64,000 bases of DNA from Dryomyza anilis (lineage: Eukaryota > Arthropoda > Insecta > Diptera > Dryomyzidae), in contig OX638132.1 in assembly GCA_951804985.1 (NCBI GenBank), positions 14,799,529 to 14,863,528 on the forward strand, in the 5' to 3' direction. This document shows positions 22,858 through 33,697 of this stretch, piece after piece (position 1 is the stretch's first letter; the number at the start of each line of letters is the position of its first letter). A model generated the notes under the pieces. It saw only the letters and a list, made by a program, of their open reading frames with translations. It was not told the DNA's origin and did not search any database. A program made the translations under genes and the position numbers.

Positions 22858-24061
22858 TTTATCTATTGTAGTTTTAATAACCATCATTTCTTTTCCAAGT
22901 TCTTTTATAATTTGGTATGTCTCAGTTTGGCTTGAGTTTGGCTCAGTTTGGTTTTTGCTTGACTCTTTTTGTTCAAGTACAAGCGGGTGGTCTTTTTTCA
23001 CTTTGAGCAATAAAGAAAATTTAACTTACGTACCCAGAAATTTAGAGTAAATTTCAGATTTCATATTTGAGGATTTTGTTTTTGGGGCTTTGTTGCTTGA
23101 GCATTTCAAGCCACTCCACCTTATTCCGTCATTTAAGACCTTTTTGACTGAATTTGGCGAACTCTAAAATTTTGTGGAAAGTAAAAGGAAGCAAAGAATT
23201 ATTGATCTAGTTTGATATAAATTATATACTTTTATTTAATTATGAAAATCATAAATGTTATGCAATAAACAATAGGTACACATTAAAACTTATATTTTTT
23301 GCGTTTAACTGGTTATAACTTTGGTTATATCTATCTGAAATTAATTAGGTTTATGTCATAATAATAGTTTAAGTATCCTCAATGAAATACAAAAGAAATC
23401 GAATGGAAAGCTCAAATCTGAAAAATGTTAAAATTAAAAATATGTTGAAAACACCAGAAATGTCATATATATGTTTTACATAATAACTCAAAAGCTGTAG
23501 GTAATCTGAGAAAACTGAGTATGAGGTATTGATTAGAACTTTGAAGTCCATCGGAAAATCATAATAAAATCGCAAATATATTTTTTTTATGTTGTGCTGT
23601 ATTATTAATATTTGTATCAAACTACAAATTTTCAATTCTTATTTGCTACAAACACTTTTGATTTAACGAATGTTTACGACAAATACATGATTACAAATAC
23701 TAATAATTTTAAGCACAGCACAGTTATTATTTCTTGTGAATTATAAGTATTTAGTACAAACAATAAGTTATCATTGTTTGTCACAAATACTTTACAAACA
23801 ATTCTTATTTTGTGTGTATTTTGGTTGAAATAACAAAATATAAAATAATTATTGCTTTATAAAAAACAAAATATTCAAAACATATAGGCAATCATTAAAA
23901 ATTTATAGAAATTTGTATAAATTGCAAAAATATTTAAAGCATAAACTAGTTTTATTTTTATGCAAATACATTTTATAGCCTGTGGTAATAATATATTTGA
24001 TTTAATCACGGAAAACACTCTAAAAATAATTGAGTGAAAATATTAATGATAGCAGCGAAAC
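22858..24061. other. Mostly unannotated; partial repeat copy at 23640-23824
   Basis: 23640-23824 matches 22660-22857 (ACAAATACTAATAATTTTAAG, AATTATAAGTATTTAGTACAAAC, and the end TTATTTTGTGTGTATTTT), so it is a second right-end copy of the preceding tract. I see nothing else in this interval. Confidence 0.45.
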
Positions 24062-24806
24062 TATGCATATTTATACCCTACACTAAGAGTGAAAGGGTAT
24101 ATTCAGTTTGGTACGCCGTGTGTAACACACAGAAGGAAGCATCTCCAGTATGGAAAAGTATATATATTCTTGATCAGCATGATCTCCTGAGTCGATTTAG
24201 CGATGTCCGTCTGTCCGTCTGTCTGTCCGTCTGTCCGTATGTCTGTCTGTCTATTGAAATCCCTACTACTTAAAAAATTGAAGAGTTAGATGAATGAAAC
24301 TGATAACTTAGATTACTTATACCTACGCTGTATGTCCGAAAAAATTGGTTAGATCGGTTCATTGTGACCTGTGATCTGACCATTTATATTAAAATACCTC
24401 ATATAAAATTTACATCTACTGCTCAGTTTTACTGTTTACGTGTTTAAGTAAACTTTTTTGGTCAAATATAAAATGTATATTGACTTCATGCTCAAATGCA
24501 TGAAAATAATGTTTCCCGCGAAACGACTTGTGGTTCCCAAAAAAAAAATTCGAAATTCTGTACACCTACCCATTTGTAAATATGGGTATCAAATGAATGG
24601 AAATTCTTCAGCGATTAAAAGTTTGTAGTTATTTCCAGGATTCGTATACCCTGGTGACCTATATACCACTTTGAATGGTAACCACACATATGTGTAGGAT
24701 ATGTATAGTCGGCTTAGACCGACTATAATTTTGATAATCCTAACTATTATAATAACACATACTTTAAAATTTCCCATGTGATCTAACCTTCCCAACCCGT
24801 TTTATA
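24062..24806. mobile_element. Repeat family F, copy 3 (most complete)
   Basis: About 745 bp, beginning TATACCCTACACTAAGAGTG and ending near CCCATGTGATCTAACCTTCC. In order it holds the box TTCAGTTTGGTACGCCG, GATCAGCATGATCTCC, a CTGTCCGT microsatellite (24205-24255), CACAGCGTAGG-type sequence, the boxes shared with copies 1, 2, 4 and 5, and the inverted repeat AGTCGGCTTAGACCGACT. It lies just upstream of the first visible coding exon of Dop2R. No protein is encoded. Confidence 0.8.
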
Positions 24807-24850
24807 GTAATAACATAAAAAAAAATATAAAATTTGTATTATTCAAATAT

Positions 24851-24871
24851 TTGTTTTTTTTTTATTTATAG
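24851..24871 (+). promoter_or_regulatory. Candidate 3' splice acceptor before the first Dop2R coding exon
   Basis: A long pyrimidine run ending TTTATTTATAG at 24871 is followed by 76 bp lacking an ATG in the receptor frame (TAA in that frame at 24888) and then ATG 24948. This suggests a 5'UTR-containing exon. An alternative acceptor is TTTTGCAG at 24929, which would join in frame to an upstream coding exon. Transcript data would decide. Confidence 0.4.
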
Positions 24872-24947
24872 AAAAACCTTAGTCAACTAAAAAAAAATCT
24901 GCAAAACTCATTGTTGGCTACTTTTGCAGCCGCAGCTTGAGAATGAA

Positions 24948-26253
24948 ATGGATCTGTTCCGATTACTTGGTCGGCGACCAACACACAACGATGACGACGA
25001 TGATGAGATTGAATGGGCGAAAACAGCAATTACGACAGCAACAACAGCTGACAACATATTTGCAGCAACAAGAACTACTTCCACAACGGCAGCAACATTT
25101 GACACAAGCAGCGCAACAATCGACGAATTGTCCACAGCGAACGCCGAAATTGATGACGACGTTAACGACGCCGTCGATGATTTGTACGCCACATCCCGCC
25201 GTTATACATGTCGTTTGTCCCAACAGGCATGGACAACGCAAATGCATTGCGCGTCGGACAGCCTCAGCAGCAACAACCGTAGCAGCAGCAGCGTCGACGA
25301 CAGCAACACACTCAGCGAAACATTCCGTTGCGTACTCGAATCATTCGATCAACGCACACAGGCACCACAATACACTTGCAATTCCAGCTACAACAGCAGC
25401 AGCAATATTTGTCTGAGCAGCAATGTGCTATTGCAGCAGCAACAACCTGAAAATGAATTTCATCTGAAACTCACACAACTTCGACAATTCCTTGCACCCC
25501 TGCAAAATGACAATGTTGCTGCTGATGATACCCACCACTACAGCAACAACACTTTGAATGCCTGCAACAACACGACATGTCGCACATTAGTTTGCAGTGA
25601 TGTTGTCGAACGCACAACAGCATTTGACAGTTTATCTGACAGCACTGTTAATTCCTCCGTCCCCGCCACAGTATTAGAAGATTTCACCTGTTACATGCGT
25701 CTACAACTGCAACAATTGACAACAGCATTATCAAATGCAAGCAGCACTTCCGGCCGGTCATGGCACACGCACTACTTTGCCGACAACACTACCCACAACA
25801 CAAACAGTCACAGCAATAGCAATAGCAGCAATTTGACCTCGTGGCTATCGACACACAGCACACAACATCTACTTAACGCCAGCAACATCACTCTCGGCAA
25901 TTCAAATTTCAATGCACTACGTGCTGCCGATGATGCCTGGACCTGGCTGGATAGTACGACATTAAATGGCACTAGCTCCAATGACACTGCGCTCAATATG
26001 AGCGCCGATTATAGCTTGCGCCCCGCCGGCGGTTGGGGCACAGGCAACACGGCAAAAGGCTATGATTGGGTTTTTCTCTTTGTGATCATTTTCATTTTGG
26101 CCGGCAGTCTGGGCAATATTTTGGTTTGTCTTGCCGTCGCGCTCGACCGCAAATTGCAGAATGTCACCAACTATTTTCTGTTCTCGCTGGCGATAGCAGA
26201 TCTGTTGGTCAGTCTCTTTGTGATGCCGATGGGTGCGATACCGGCATTTTTAG
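24948..26253 (+). CDS. Dop2R: D2-like dopamine receptor, exon with N-terminus, TM1 and TM2
   Basis: First visible coding exon of a class A aminergic GPCR. The family binds dopamine and acts through Gi/o to lower cAMP in neurons. From ATG 24948 there are 435 codons plus one base. Residues 1-371 form an unusually long extracellular tail: an acidic run (DDDDDE), then Thr/Ser/Asn/Gln-rich low complexity with many N-X-S/T sites and no signal peptide. TM1 lies at about 374-396 (GSLGNILVC carries the conserved GN) and TM2 at about 406-432 (NYFLFSLAIADLLVS with the LAxAD motif). The donor is TTTTTAG|GTGAGT at 26254; the split Gly codon is completed by exon 2. The start is uncertain: the frame is open upstream to 24891 but has no ATG there. 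The receptor-type call is secure from TM1-TM5 sequence. Confidence 0.93.
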
Positions 26254-26950
26254 GTGAGTACAAATATACCAGATTATTATCGTAAAAATTAAATTTATTA
26301 CGACGTAATTATAAAAATTTCAAAGACTACACTTTAATTTGATATATCTCACATATGCTGATGTTATGACCTCGACAACCATTCAATCATATTACAATCA
26401 CAAACACATTTCTAATCAGAAAAGCAGTCATTGTAACCGCAAACGAAATCGGAATCCGTTAACACAAATCGAAATATGAAAATCTGAAATATAACCATAT
26501 TCCCAAAAGATATAAAAGGTTTCGGTTTTATACCGGACATGTTTAAATGTCATTTAAATTTGGAATTCCCAAAATAATAACACAAACATTCACGTTTTGT
26601 TTTTTTTTTTTTTAAACGGTTACTTCCCAGAACGTTGGACTTTGGTTTGAACTTAGCATGTATTTTGTTATTGTTTCTTCGATCAAATTCAACAAAAACA
26701 CACGCAACTCCAAGAACAAAATAAAAAAAGCTCTTTGATTCATTTTGCTTCGCTACGCTAGTGATGTTCGTCGTCTGACTATGCAAGTGTTTTGTTATTG
26801 TTTTCTTCGATCGCTTGTGTAGCGGTAAATCGAATAGAACAACAAAAAAATATGTACGAAACTCCAATACAAAAAATAGACACAGCTGTGCTTCTGTTTT
26901 TTTTTTTGCTTTCCCAATTGTGAAGCCCGCATATGCACTGAAATATAATA
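26254..26950. other. Start of Dop2R intron 1
   Basis: Non-coding. Two loosely similar blocks (around 26650-26735 and 26785-26870) share TTTTGTTATTGTTT and CTTCGATC and AACAACAAAAA, suggesting an old local duplication. No other feature is seen. Confidence 0.5.
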
Positions 26951-28246
26951 AAGGGTTTTTCAATAAGAGCGCTACAAAAATTTTTTAAATAAAATAAAAA
27001 CGGTTTTGGATATCAATGAAATTCTTTATTCCTGTAAAATTACGTTCGATGCCATTATGTATGGAACTCAATTTCTTTTGCATGGCCACCACGAGGACGC
27101 TTGCAGAAGTCCAGACGCTGAACCCAATTTTCGACGGTTTTCAAGCATAAATCGGCCGATACTGCTGCAATTTCACGTTCGATATTCGTACGAAGTTCAT
27201 CAATCGTCGCTGGCTTGTTGGCATAGACCATAGACTTGACGTAGCCCCACAGGTCTAACGGCGTCAAATCGCACGACAGAGGCGGCCAATCGACTGAACC
27301 ATTTCGTGAGATAACACGTTCTCCAAACTTGGTTTCCAATAAATTTATTGTGGCATTCGCTGTGTGGCTTGTGGCGCCGTCTTGCTGAAACCACATGTCC
27401 TCCAAGTCCATATCATCCAATTGGGGCCAAAAATATTCTGTTATCATTGAACGGTAACGATTCCCATTCACAGTAACGTGCCGGTCTTGATCATCACGGA
27501 AGAAGTACGGCCCAATGACGCCGCCGGCACATAAACCGCACCAAACCGTAATTTTTTCGGAATGCAATGATGACTCATGGAGTACGTGTGGATTGCTGTC
27601 TGACCAATAACGCATATTTTGTTTATTGACGAACCCATTCAGCCAGAAATGAGCCTCATCGCTGAAGATGATTTTTCGATGAAAATCCGAATCATTTTCA
27701 AGTTGTTGCTCAGCCCAATTCACGAACATACGACGCTTCTGGTGGTCAAGCGGCTTCAGTTCTTGCGTCAATTTGATTTTGTAAGGATGTAGGCCAAGAT
27801 CTTTTCGCAAAATTCGCCACAAGGACAACACAGAGATGCCCAACGCTTGAGAACGACGTGTGAGATACACATTTGGGCTTTCTTCAACTGAAGCCTCGGC
27901 GGTAGCAATATTCTCGACACTACGGGCACTTATTTGTCTCACTGGCTCGGGAACATTTTGTACTGTGCCTGTGGATTCAAATTTTTCCACTAGACGCTCA
28001 ATTGTTGATCTGCTAGGACGATTATGACGACCATAAATTGGACGTAGCGTTCTTAACGTTGAGGCCACTGACTCCGAATTTCGGTAGTAAATTTTAATAA
28101 TTTCTACTCGTTGTTGGCTCGTACATTTTTCCATCATGAAATGGCAAACCTTACTGAATAGAAATATCAAAAGAGCGGCAAGAAATATGACGTCGTTTGC
28201 TGTCCCTGTTGCTCTACTTTTGTAGCGTCCCATTTGAAAAACCCTG
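26951..28246 (-). mobile_element. DD41D mariner-type transposon, near-intact copy A
   Basis: 1296 bp with flanking TA (26949-26950 and 28247-28248). The left end AAGGGTTTTTCAATAAGAGC is the 3' end and the right end CCATTTGAAAAACCCTG is the 5' end. They form a short imperfect inverted repeat (the terminal GGGTTTTTCAA matches well, the rest poorly). It lies in Dop2R intron 1, antisense to the host gene, and encodes one transposase. Confidence 0.93.
27055..28137 (-). CDS. DD41D Tc1/mariner-superfamily transposase
   Basis: An open frame of 360 codons from ATG 28137 (MMEKCTSQQRVEIIKIYY) to TAA 27055. It cuts and pastes the element at TA sites. N-terminal helix-turn-helix modules are visible (residues about 5-60, with SRSTIERLVEKF; then TRRSQALGISVLSLW). 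Catalytic residues are in SDEAHFWL, QQDGATSH and DLTPLD; counting gives 41 residues between the second and third Asp, matching rosa-type DD41D. Relative to copy B, this copy lacks two residues (YF) immediately after the third Asp (PLDLWG against PLDYFLWG), an in-frame 6-bp deletion likely to impair catalysis. The frame continues open upstream to an ATG inside the terminal repeat (28233, 392 codons). I prefer 28137 because it matches the conserved start of the other copies. Confidence 0.9.
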   Translation of the reverse strand: MMEKCTSQQRVEIIKIYYRNSESVASTLRTLRPIYGRHNRPSRSTIERLVEKFESTGTVQNVPEPVRQISARSVENIATAEASVEESPNVYLTRRSQALGISVLSLWRILRKDLGLHPYKIKLTQELKPLDHQKRRMFVNWAEQQLENDSDFHRKIIFSDEAHFWLNGFVNKQNMRYWSDSNPHVLHESSLHSEKITVWCGLCAGGVIGPYFFRDDQDRHVTVNGNRYRSMITEYFWPQLDDMDLEDMWFQQDGATSHTANATINLLETKFGERVISRNGSVDWPPLSCDLTPLDLWGYVKSMVYANKPATIDELRTNIEREIAAVSADLCLKTVENWVQRLDFCKRPRGGHAKEIEFHT

Positions 28247-28269
28247 TACTTGCAGTCGATATATATTAT

Positions 28270-29308
28270 GTGTTTGGTTCATCGATGTCAATACTTCCGG
28301 GGGCTGGCCATTCTTTAACTCAAAAAATAATAAAATATTAAATAAAAAATGTCTAATTTTTCACCCGTTTTAAAATACAGGGTGTTCAAGAAGCGCATTT
28401 TACTGACAAAACATAGCCAAGAAAATTGATCATAAAATATAATCTGTTCATAAATAACTATCAATTTTACACTCGTGCTTTAGACAAGTAAAGCACCTTT
28501 CCAATGGTATCCTCGAACCTCATGATTTTCTCCTTTTTTAAAATGTACGTAAAGTTGAAATTTACAAAAATACAAATTTTTACTTTGACATTGATATTAT
28601 TAAAATTTCGTTATCGATCACCCCATTTTTATAATTTATAATAATAGAACAGTTAATTCCCAGTCTTTTCTTACTAATCACAGTGATTTGAACTTGGTAA
28701 GAAATGCTGCAGAAATAATTAATCAGTTGTAGGTCTTGTGATTTGGTGGTAGAAATAAAAGAAAAAATTATTATGTTTGAAAATATGATCAAAAATATGT
28801 TCTGTAAATTAATATGATAATGATTATAATTTTTGTAAATGTTCAAAACTATTTCTTGATTATTTCGATTTTTTTTTTAGTTTCAACCACCAAATCTTAA
28901 GACCCACGACTTTTTAATTATTTCTGCAGCATACCTTGCCAGTTTGAAATCTCTTTAATTCATTAAAAAGTACTGGGAATGAATATGATTGACCATCATT
29001 AAAAATTAGAAAAAAATCGGGTGATCAATAAAAAAAAATTGAGAAAATCAATGTCAAAATAAAACTTTGTATTTGTAAATTTCAACTCGAACATGTGATA
29101 TGCCATTGGAAAAGTAATTTAATTTATCAACATATTAACTTTATGACCAATTTTCTTCACTAGGTTATGTCAATATTATGCACTTCTTAAAACACCCTGA
29201 ATCTTAAAACGGGTGGGAAATTAGACATTTTTAATTTAATATTTTCATCACTTTTGAGTCATAGAATGCCCCCCTGTAGTATTGACATCGATGAACCAAA
29301 CACCCTGT
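28270..29308. mobile_element. 1-kb fold-back element I
   Basis: The whole segment folds on itself. Left TGTTTGGTTCATCGATGTCAA pairs with right TTGACATCGATGAACCAAACA. AATTTTTCACCCGTTTTAAAA pairs with TTAAAACGGGTGGGAAATT. GCTGCAGAAATAATTAA pairs with TTAATTATTTCTGCAGC. The loop is near 28800. The right end reads CACCCTGTA followed by TA. It encodes no protein. The left end may have been trimmed next to the DD41D insertion. Confidence 0.75.
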
Positions 29309-30825
29309 ATAAAACATTGATATACTTAAATTGAGTTGTAAATTTAAAACACGGCTCTTATATTTTATTTTCATGTTTATTATTATTATAGTTGTATAAA
29401 TATATTTTTAAAAAAGTTGTCATTGACTTTTTCAACCATTTAAATTCACGCAACACCAACTCAAAGTTGTCACTACTGCACAAATTGATATTCACACAAA
29501 ACGATAAAAATAATAATTTCGCCAAAGCTGCAAATATATTCGTTCGAGTCACAACATTATGAAAATAATAACAATGGAGCACGTAGTGCATACCACACAC
29601 ATTTGGCCAACTCAGAACTACACGAACTTTGTAATTATTAAACCCTGCAGTAAACCTGTTTAGTTCAAAAGTGGTGCAATGCTTATTCCCACGGAAACAT
29701 GGACTAGTCCAGTTTTATCTCTTTTAAATGATGCAATCAACATGTGCTAGGCGGTTACAAATGTCCTCTTTCGCATTACCATGGAACCAGTTCTGACCTC
29801 GTTCGTGAAGTACAATTTGTTCGTACTACCCTTAACAATACTGCTCTGCATTACTTTGGAACTGGAATTTATCTAGTTCACTGTGGAACTAGTTATTTTT
29901 AGAGACTGTTTTCAATTTTTCTGTACGGAAAGAGCACACACATCACACATCAGCAAATATACATGTAGACTCACATAATCACGCCGCCAGTCTAGCGAAT
30001 TTGTACAGCGCAACTAACCGAAAACATGCTATTAACCATTTACCACCAGTAAACTATGCTGCGAAATTTGTAATAACATTCTTAATAACGATTCATATTT
30101 TAGTATGAAATGTCTGAAATAATTCAGCATTACTACCAGAGATCTAAAACGTGAATTCAGCAAATACCAGTAGAATTTTGTACTTGAACGAAATTTAAAC
30201 AGATTTTTTAAATAAAAATAAAATATTTCGAAACATTTTTATTTACAATAATTAAAATTTTTATGAAATATTTAAAAAAAAATCTTATGGAACTTATACT
30301 GCATCTCTATTAGCCATTCCTCATCCGTTGAACAAAATTTTACAACTTCAAAATAAATCGGTGGATTTACTGTAGATTGCATTACAAAATGTCACTTAGC
30401 AAATCGATTAACTCCCACAGGACACCAAAAAATTGTAATATAAATAACGATTACTTCAAATCTATTTCTTCTTATTTATTTAATATGAAAGTCACATCTG
30501 TATAAATGCATTCTACAATTAGCGTATTCATAGTTTCATAGTTTCATGGAAGTTCCCTATAATCGCTCCTTAGACACCAAAACGAAGTAGGAACCATTTT
30601 ATTACAAAATTACGAAGTATATTGGTTATTCTTTGAACCGTTTAGAACGTCATAGCGCCAAACGCAGAGGTGTAGTAAGTTTATACTACATTTTTGTTCC
30701 ACTGAACCTGTAAATCAAAAAAAAAAAATTGGAGTTCACATTTAGTGTCGCACAGTGTAATATATAATTAAGATATATTGTGCCTTCTACAGCAAATATA
30801 GATTACCACTGAACCATATTAATAT
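29309..30825. other. Unannotated AT-rich DNA with a GGAACTAGTT-like cluster
   Basis: No gene or RNA. Around 29640-29930 the words GGAAC, CTAGTT, CCAGTTCTGA and GGACTAGTCCAG recur on both strands and end at TTTTTCTGTACGG, so this may be another short motif-array element. The rest shows nothing recognisable. Confidence 0.4.
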
Positions 30826-31070
30826 TTTTTTTTTTTTTTTACAAATTAACCAACGCTCAGGGGATGCCCTCTATTCATGCAAAGCACAGTGTTGATCGTA
30901 AGAAGGGATGATAGGTTAAATGGAGGGGGGAAAGATGGAGTAGTGTCGGTGAATGTTTGTTTTCAACTTGCCAATTTCAAAAATGTCGGGAAAAACGGAC
31001 GCAGGGAGATTGTTCCACAAACGTGTCGTGCGACTGAAATGTCTGACTGAAATTTTGCACCTGAAGAGTG
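30826..31070 (-). pseudogene. 3' end of a non-LTR retrotransposon (RT C-terminus)
   Basis: On the - strand a short frame reads FSRTTRLWNNLPASVFP followed by GKLKTNIHRHYSIFPPS and a stop. This is the familiar C-terminal tail of jockey/CR1-type reverse transcriptases. It is followed by about 70 bp of 3'UTR (ending near ACCAACGCTCAGGGGATGCC) and a poly(A) seen as T13 on the + strand at 30828-30840. All upstream coding sequence is missing. A second copy is at 42800-42971. Confidence 0.75.
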
Positions 31071-31071
31071 A

Positions 31072-31760
31072 CATAAAAAAACATAAAAACAAAAACAAAA
31101 ATCAAACAAAAAAACAAAATCAAAAGCACAAAACAAAACAAAAGCAAAAACAAAAACAACAATAAAATCTAAAAAAAAGCAAAAACAAAGAAAAATCAAA
31201 ATTAAAAAAGGAAAAAGCAAAAATAGAAAAACAAAACAAACACAAGACAAAAGGAAAACACAAACGAAAAACAAAATCAAAAAACAAAAACACAAGAGAA
31301 AACCAAACACACAAAAACAAAAAGACAAAAACACAACAAAAAAACAAAACCACAAAAGAAAAACACAAAAAAAAAGAAAAACACAGAAACAAAATCAGGC
31401 ACACAAAAACAAAAACGAAACATACGAAAGCAAAATCAAAAAACAAAAGCACAAACTCAAAAAAAAAAAAACCACAGACGAAAAACAATAGAACAAAAAC
31501 ACAAAACAAATACAAAAATTCAATCAAAAAGCAAAAAAAACAAGAACAAAAGCAAATACACAAAAAACAAAAGTTAAAACACAAAATCAAAGCAAATTAA
31601 AAAACAAAAATTTAAAAAAAAAACACTAAAAGCAACAAAAAAAAAAGTAAAAACAAAAGATGAAATAAATACAGTCAATCTTAAAAACAAAAGCTAAAAC
31701 AAACAGAGAACAAAACAAAAGAACGCAAAAAAACGTAAAAAAACACAAAAGTCTAAAACT
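31072..31760. repeat. 690-bp A/C-only-like tract (CAAAAACAAAA words)
   Basis: The + strand is almost entirely A and C with scattered G, in words such as CAAAAACAAAA, CACAAAAG and AAAACAAAAGC. T is rare. The complement stays open for 156 codons as a Phe/Cys/Leu-rich frame purely because stop codons are composition-depleted. It directly abuts the truncated LINE end. It is low-complexity, not a gene. Confidence 0.85.
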
Positions 31761-32050
31761 TAAATTTCAAATATTTATTTAATTCAGTATATTAGAGAAA
31801 ATTTACCGTTTGCTTAAAAAACGGTTTATAAATTAAAAAAAAATTAAATAAAGCAGTTGCGCGGATCAAGTACAAAATACATGTTTTACATAAAATAATG
31901 CAATATAACTCAAAATACATTAATTGTTGCAAAATCCAACATGTATTATGGAAAAAATTCATTTGTAGAGTTGGAATATTTTCTTTTACGAGTTTGACCG
32001 TTTTATTAGACTCAAACACAAAGAATATTGCGTTTATTGTAAATTAATAT
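31761..32050. other. Unannotated AT-rich DNA
   Basis: Nothing recognised. Confidence 0.4.
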
Positions 32051-32352
32051 AATAGTTTGGCGCTACAGTCCTGTATAGAACTTCGGCCGAGCTCTCTCAC
32101 CATTTTGAGCTGTGCGTGTTATATTTGTACTCAAAGTGGTGGGACCTACAGTTTATTGCCGAATCCGAACGGCGGGTGAGAGCTTTTCATAGGCAATGGT
32201 TTTACTCTCGTAGGTTTGCCATTTACTGACGAGAGGTAGCGCGGTATAGAAAAATGTTTCTATGAAAAGATGTTGTTAGCCCCAGTCCAGGCTTGAACCG
32301 GGGACCTTTCGGCTCGCAGTCCAACGCACTAACCACTGAGCTACCGCGGCCA
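32051..32352 (-). mobile_element. tRNA-derived SINE
   Basis: On the - strand the element starts with a tRNA-like head: GGCCGCGGTAGCTCAGTGG (A box TAGCTCAGTGG) and GGTTCAAGCC (B box). A 200-bp tRNA-unrelated body follows, ending CGCCAAACTATTATATT. The 7-nt acceptor strands do not pair and extra bases sit between the anticodon and T arms, so it is a SINE head and not a tRNA gene. Fragments of the body lie at 14583-14638 and 44005-44098. Internal Pol III promoter boxes are intact-looking. Confidence 0.85.
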
Positions 32353-33429
32353 AATAATATGAAGTAACCTCTAAATTATGAAAAGGAAATAACCATCAAA
32401 ACGAATGAAGTAATATACAAAACAAGATTTATTTAAATTAACCGCCAACAAATTTTACGTTGTGAATTATTTCATTGGACCTTATATAATTATGAAATAA
32501 TGCCCAAAGGGAAAATGAAACATTCCCCAACATTTCATAAGAAATAACACCCAAAATAGTATGAAACATATTGGTGGTTATTTCATTTCATTTTTGGGGA
32601 TTTTTTTTATTTTTAAAAACGTTTTAGAATAAAACATTTAAGAGTATATAAAAAAAATATTATATTGGTTAATTGATTTTTCTACTGGGTTTCTATACAC
32701 AAAGCTCCACAATAAAAATGTTCATGTACGGACAAGGGTGAAATATGTCAACAAAGTGTATGAGTGACATTAAACAGGAGCCAAAACAACTCTTGCTGGC
32801 TTAAGCGACCCCTGGAGGTTGCGGGTGTTTAGGTTGGGCTGCAGGTTGTACATATTTGTAATGATTTTTAGTAGCTGTCAAAAACACAACGAAGTTTGAC
32901 TCTGCCATTCATGTTTGTATGTGTGTGTGTGTCCTTTGAATGACGGCGTACGGGTGACTGAAATGATCGACACTACATAAGTGACTTAATTAGACGCCAT
33001 ATGCAAGCACGAAAGGACTCGCATTCGCACTCGTATCCAACCACGAACACATGCATGTGTCATAAAGTACTCTACAAAGGAGTGTGACTACTTATGTATG
33101 AAAATGACCTAACCTGTAATAGGTTCAACAATTAGTGTCAGCATATTTTATAGGACTTTTGACATATATAAATAAGTTTTTATTATTGTACGCCTCAGGA
33201 CATAGCAGTCATCTGTGTCTCAAACACTCGACGTGTAATTTTATTAATCGTCTATTGAATTTGCAAAATTAATTTATTACCGTATATTTGATTTAAAATA
33301 AATGCCCATGGCACTGGGTAATTGAAGTGTCTTTCAAAGTCATTTTCAATGCATTCAATTGAAGGCTTAAAGGCATCTTCGTTTAATAGTGGTATTTTGA
33401 TTTCATATTCTAAGTTTTTTAAATGCTTT
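32353..33429. other. Family K tract, then unannotated DNA
   Basis: 32365-32640 carries the TTTCATT/ATGAAAT words of family K (for example ATTATTTCATTGGACC, AATTATGAAATAATGCCC, GGTTATTTCATTTCATTTTTGGGG). From 32641 to 33429 I see only a short (TG)n run at 32919-32932 and no gene. Confidence 0.45.
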
Positions 33430-33697
33430 CTAGAGTGAACAGATAATGGGACTTTTAAAAATATAATTCTAAAAATATTAGATACACAAATAATAAATCA
33501 AACGCGCTGTAACTTCTAAATTGAAAATTCATAAATATTACTTCGTTACTTTGTTTAAATTTTTGTTTTTTTTTTTTAAATCAAAATTATGTGTTTTGTC
33601 AAAAAATTCAAAATAAAATACCTCTATTAAATTACAAATCACCTCTACAATTCTAAAAACTCCTTGAAAATATTGACCGAAGTACATTTTACAGATA

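Noticed and set aside
24924..24947. Start of the receptor frame at TTG 24924
   Set aside because: TTG is not a normal start in flies. ATG 24948 or splicing into this exon is more likely.
24908..25416. Overlapping frames in other phases and on the - strand across the Dop2R exon
   Set aside because: Shadows of the triplet-rich receptor N-terminus, whose own frame continues into TM1.
28138..28233. ATG at 28233 as the transposase start
   Set aside because: It lies inside the terminal repeat; the conserved protein begins MMEKC at 28137.
30963..31590. Two long Phe/Cys/Leu-rich frames on the - strand
   Set aside because: They come from an A/C-only tract where stop codons are depleted; no motif and no start context.
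32280..32352. Functional tRNA gene
   Set aside because: Acceptor strands do not pair and the sequence continues into a SINE body with other fragments in the window.
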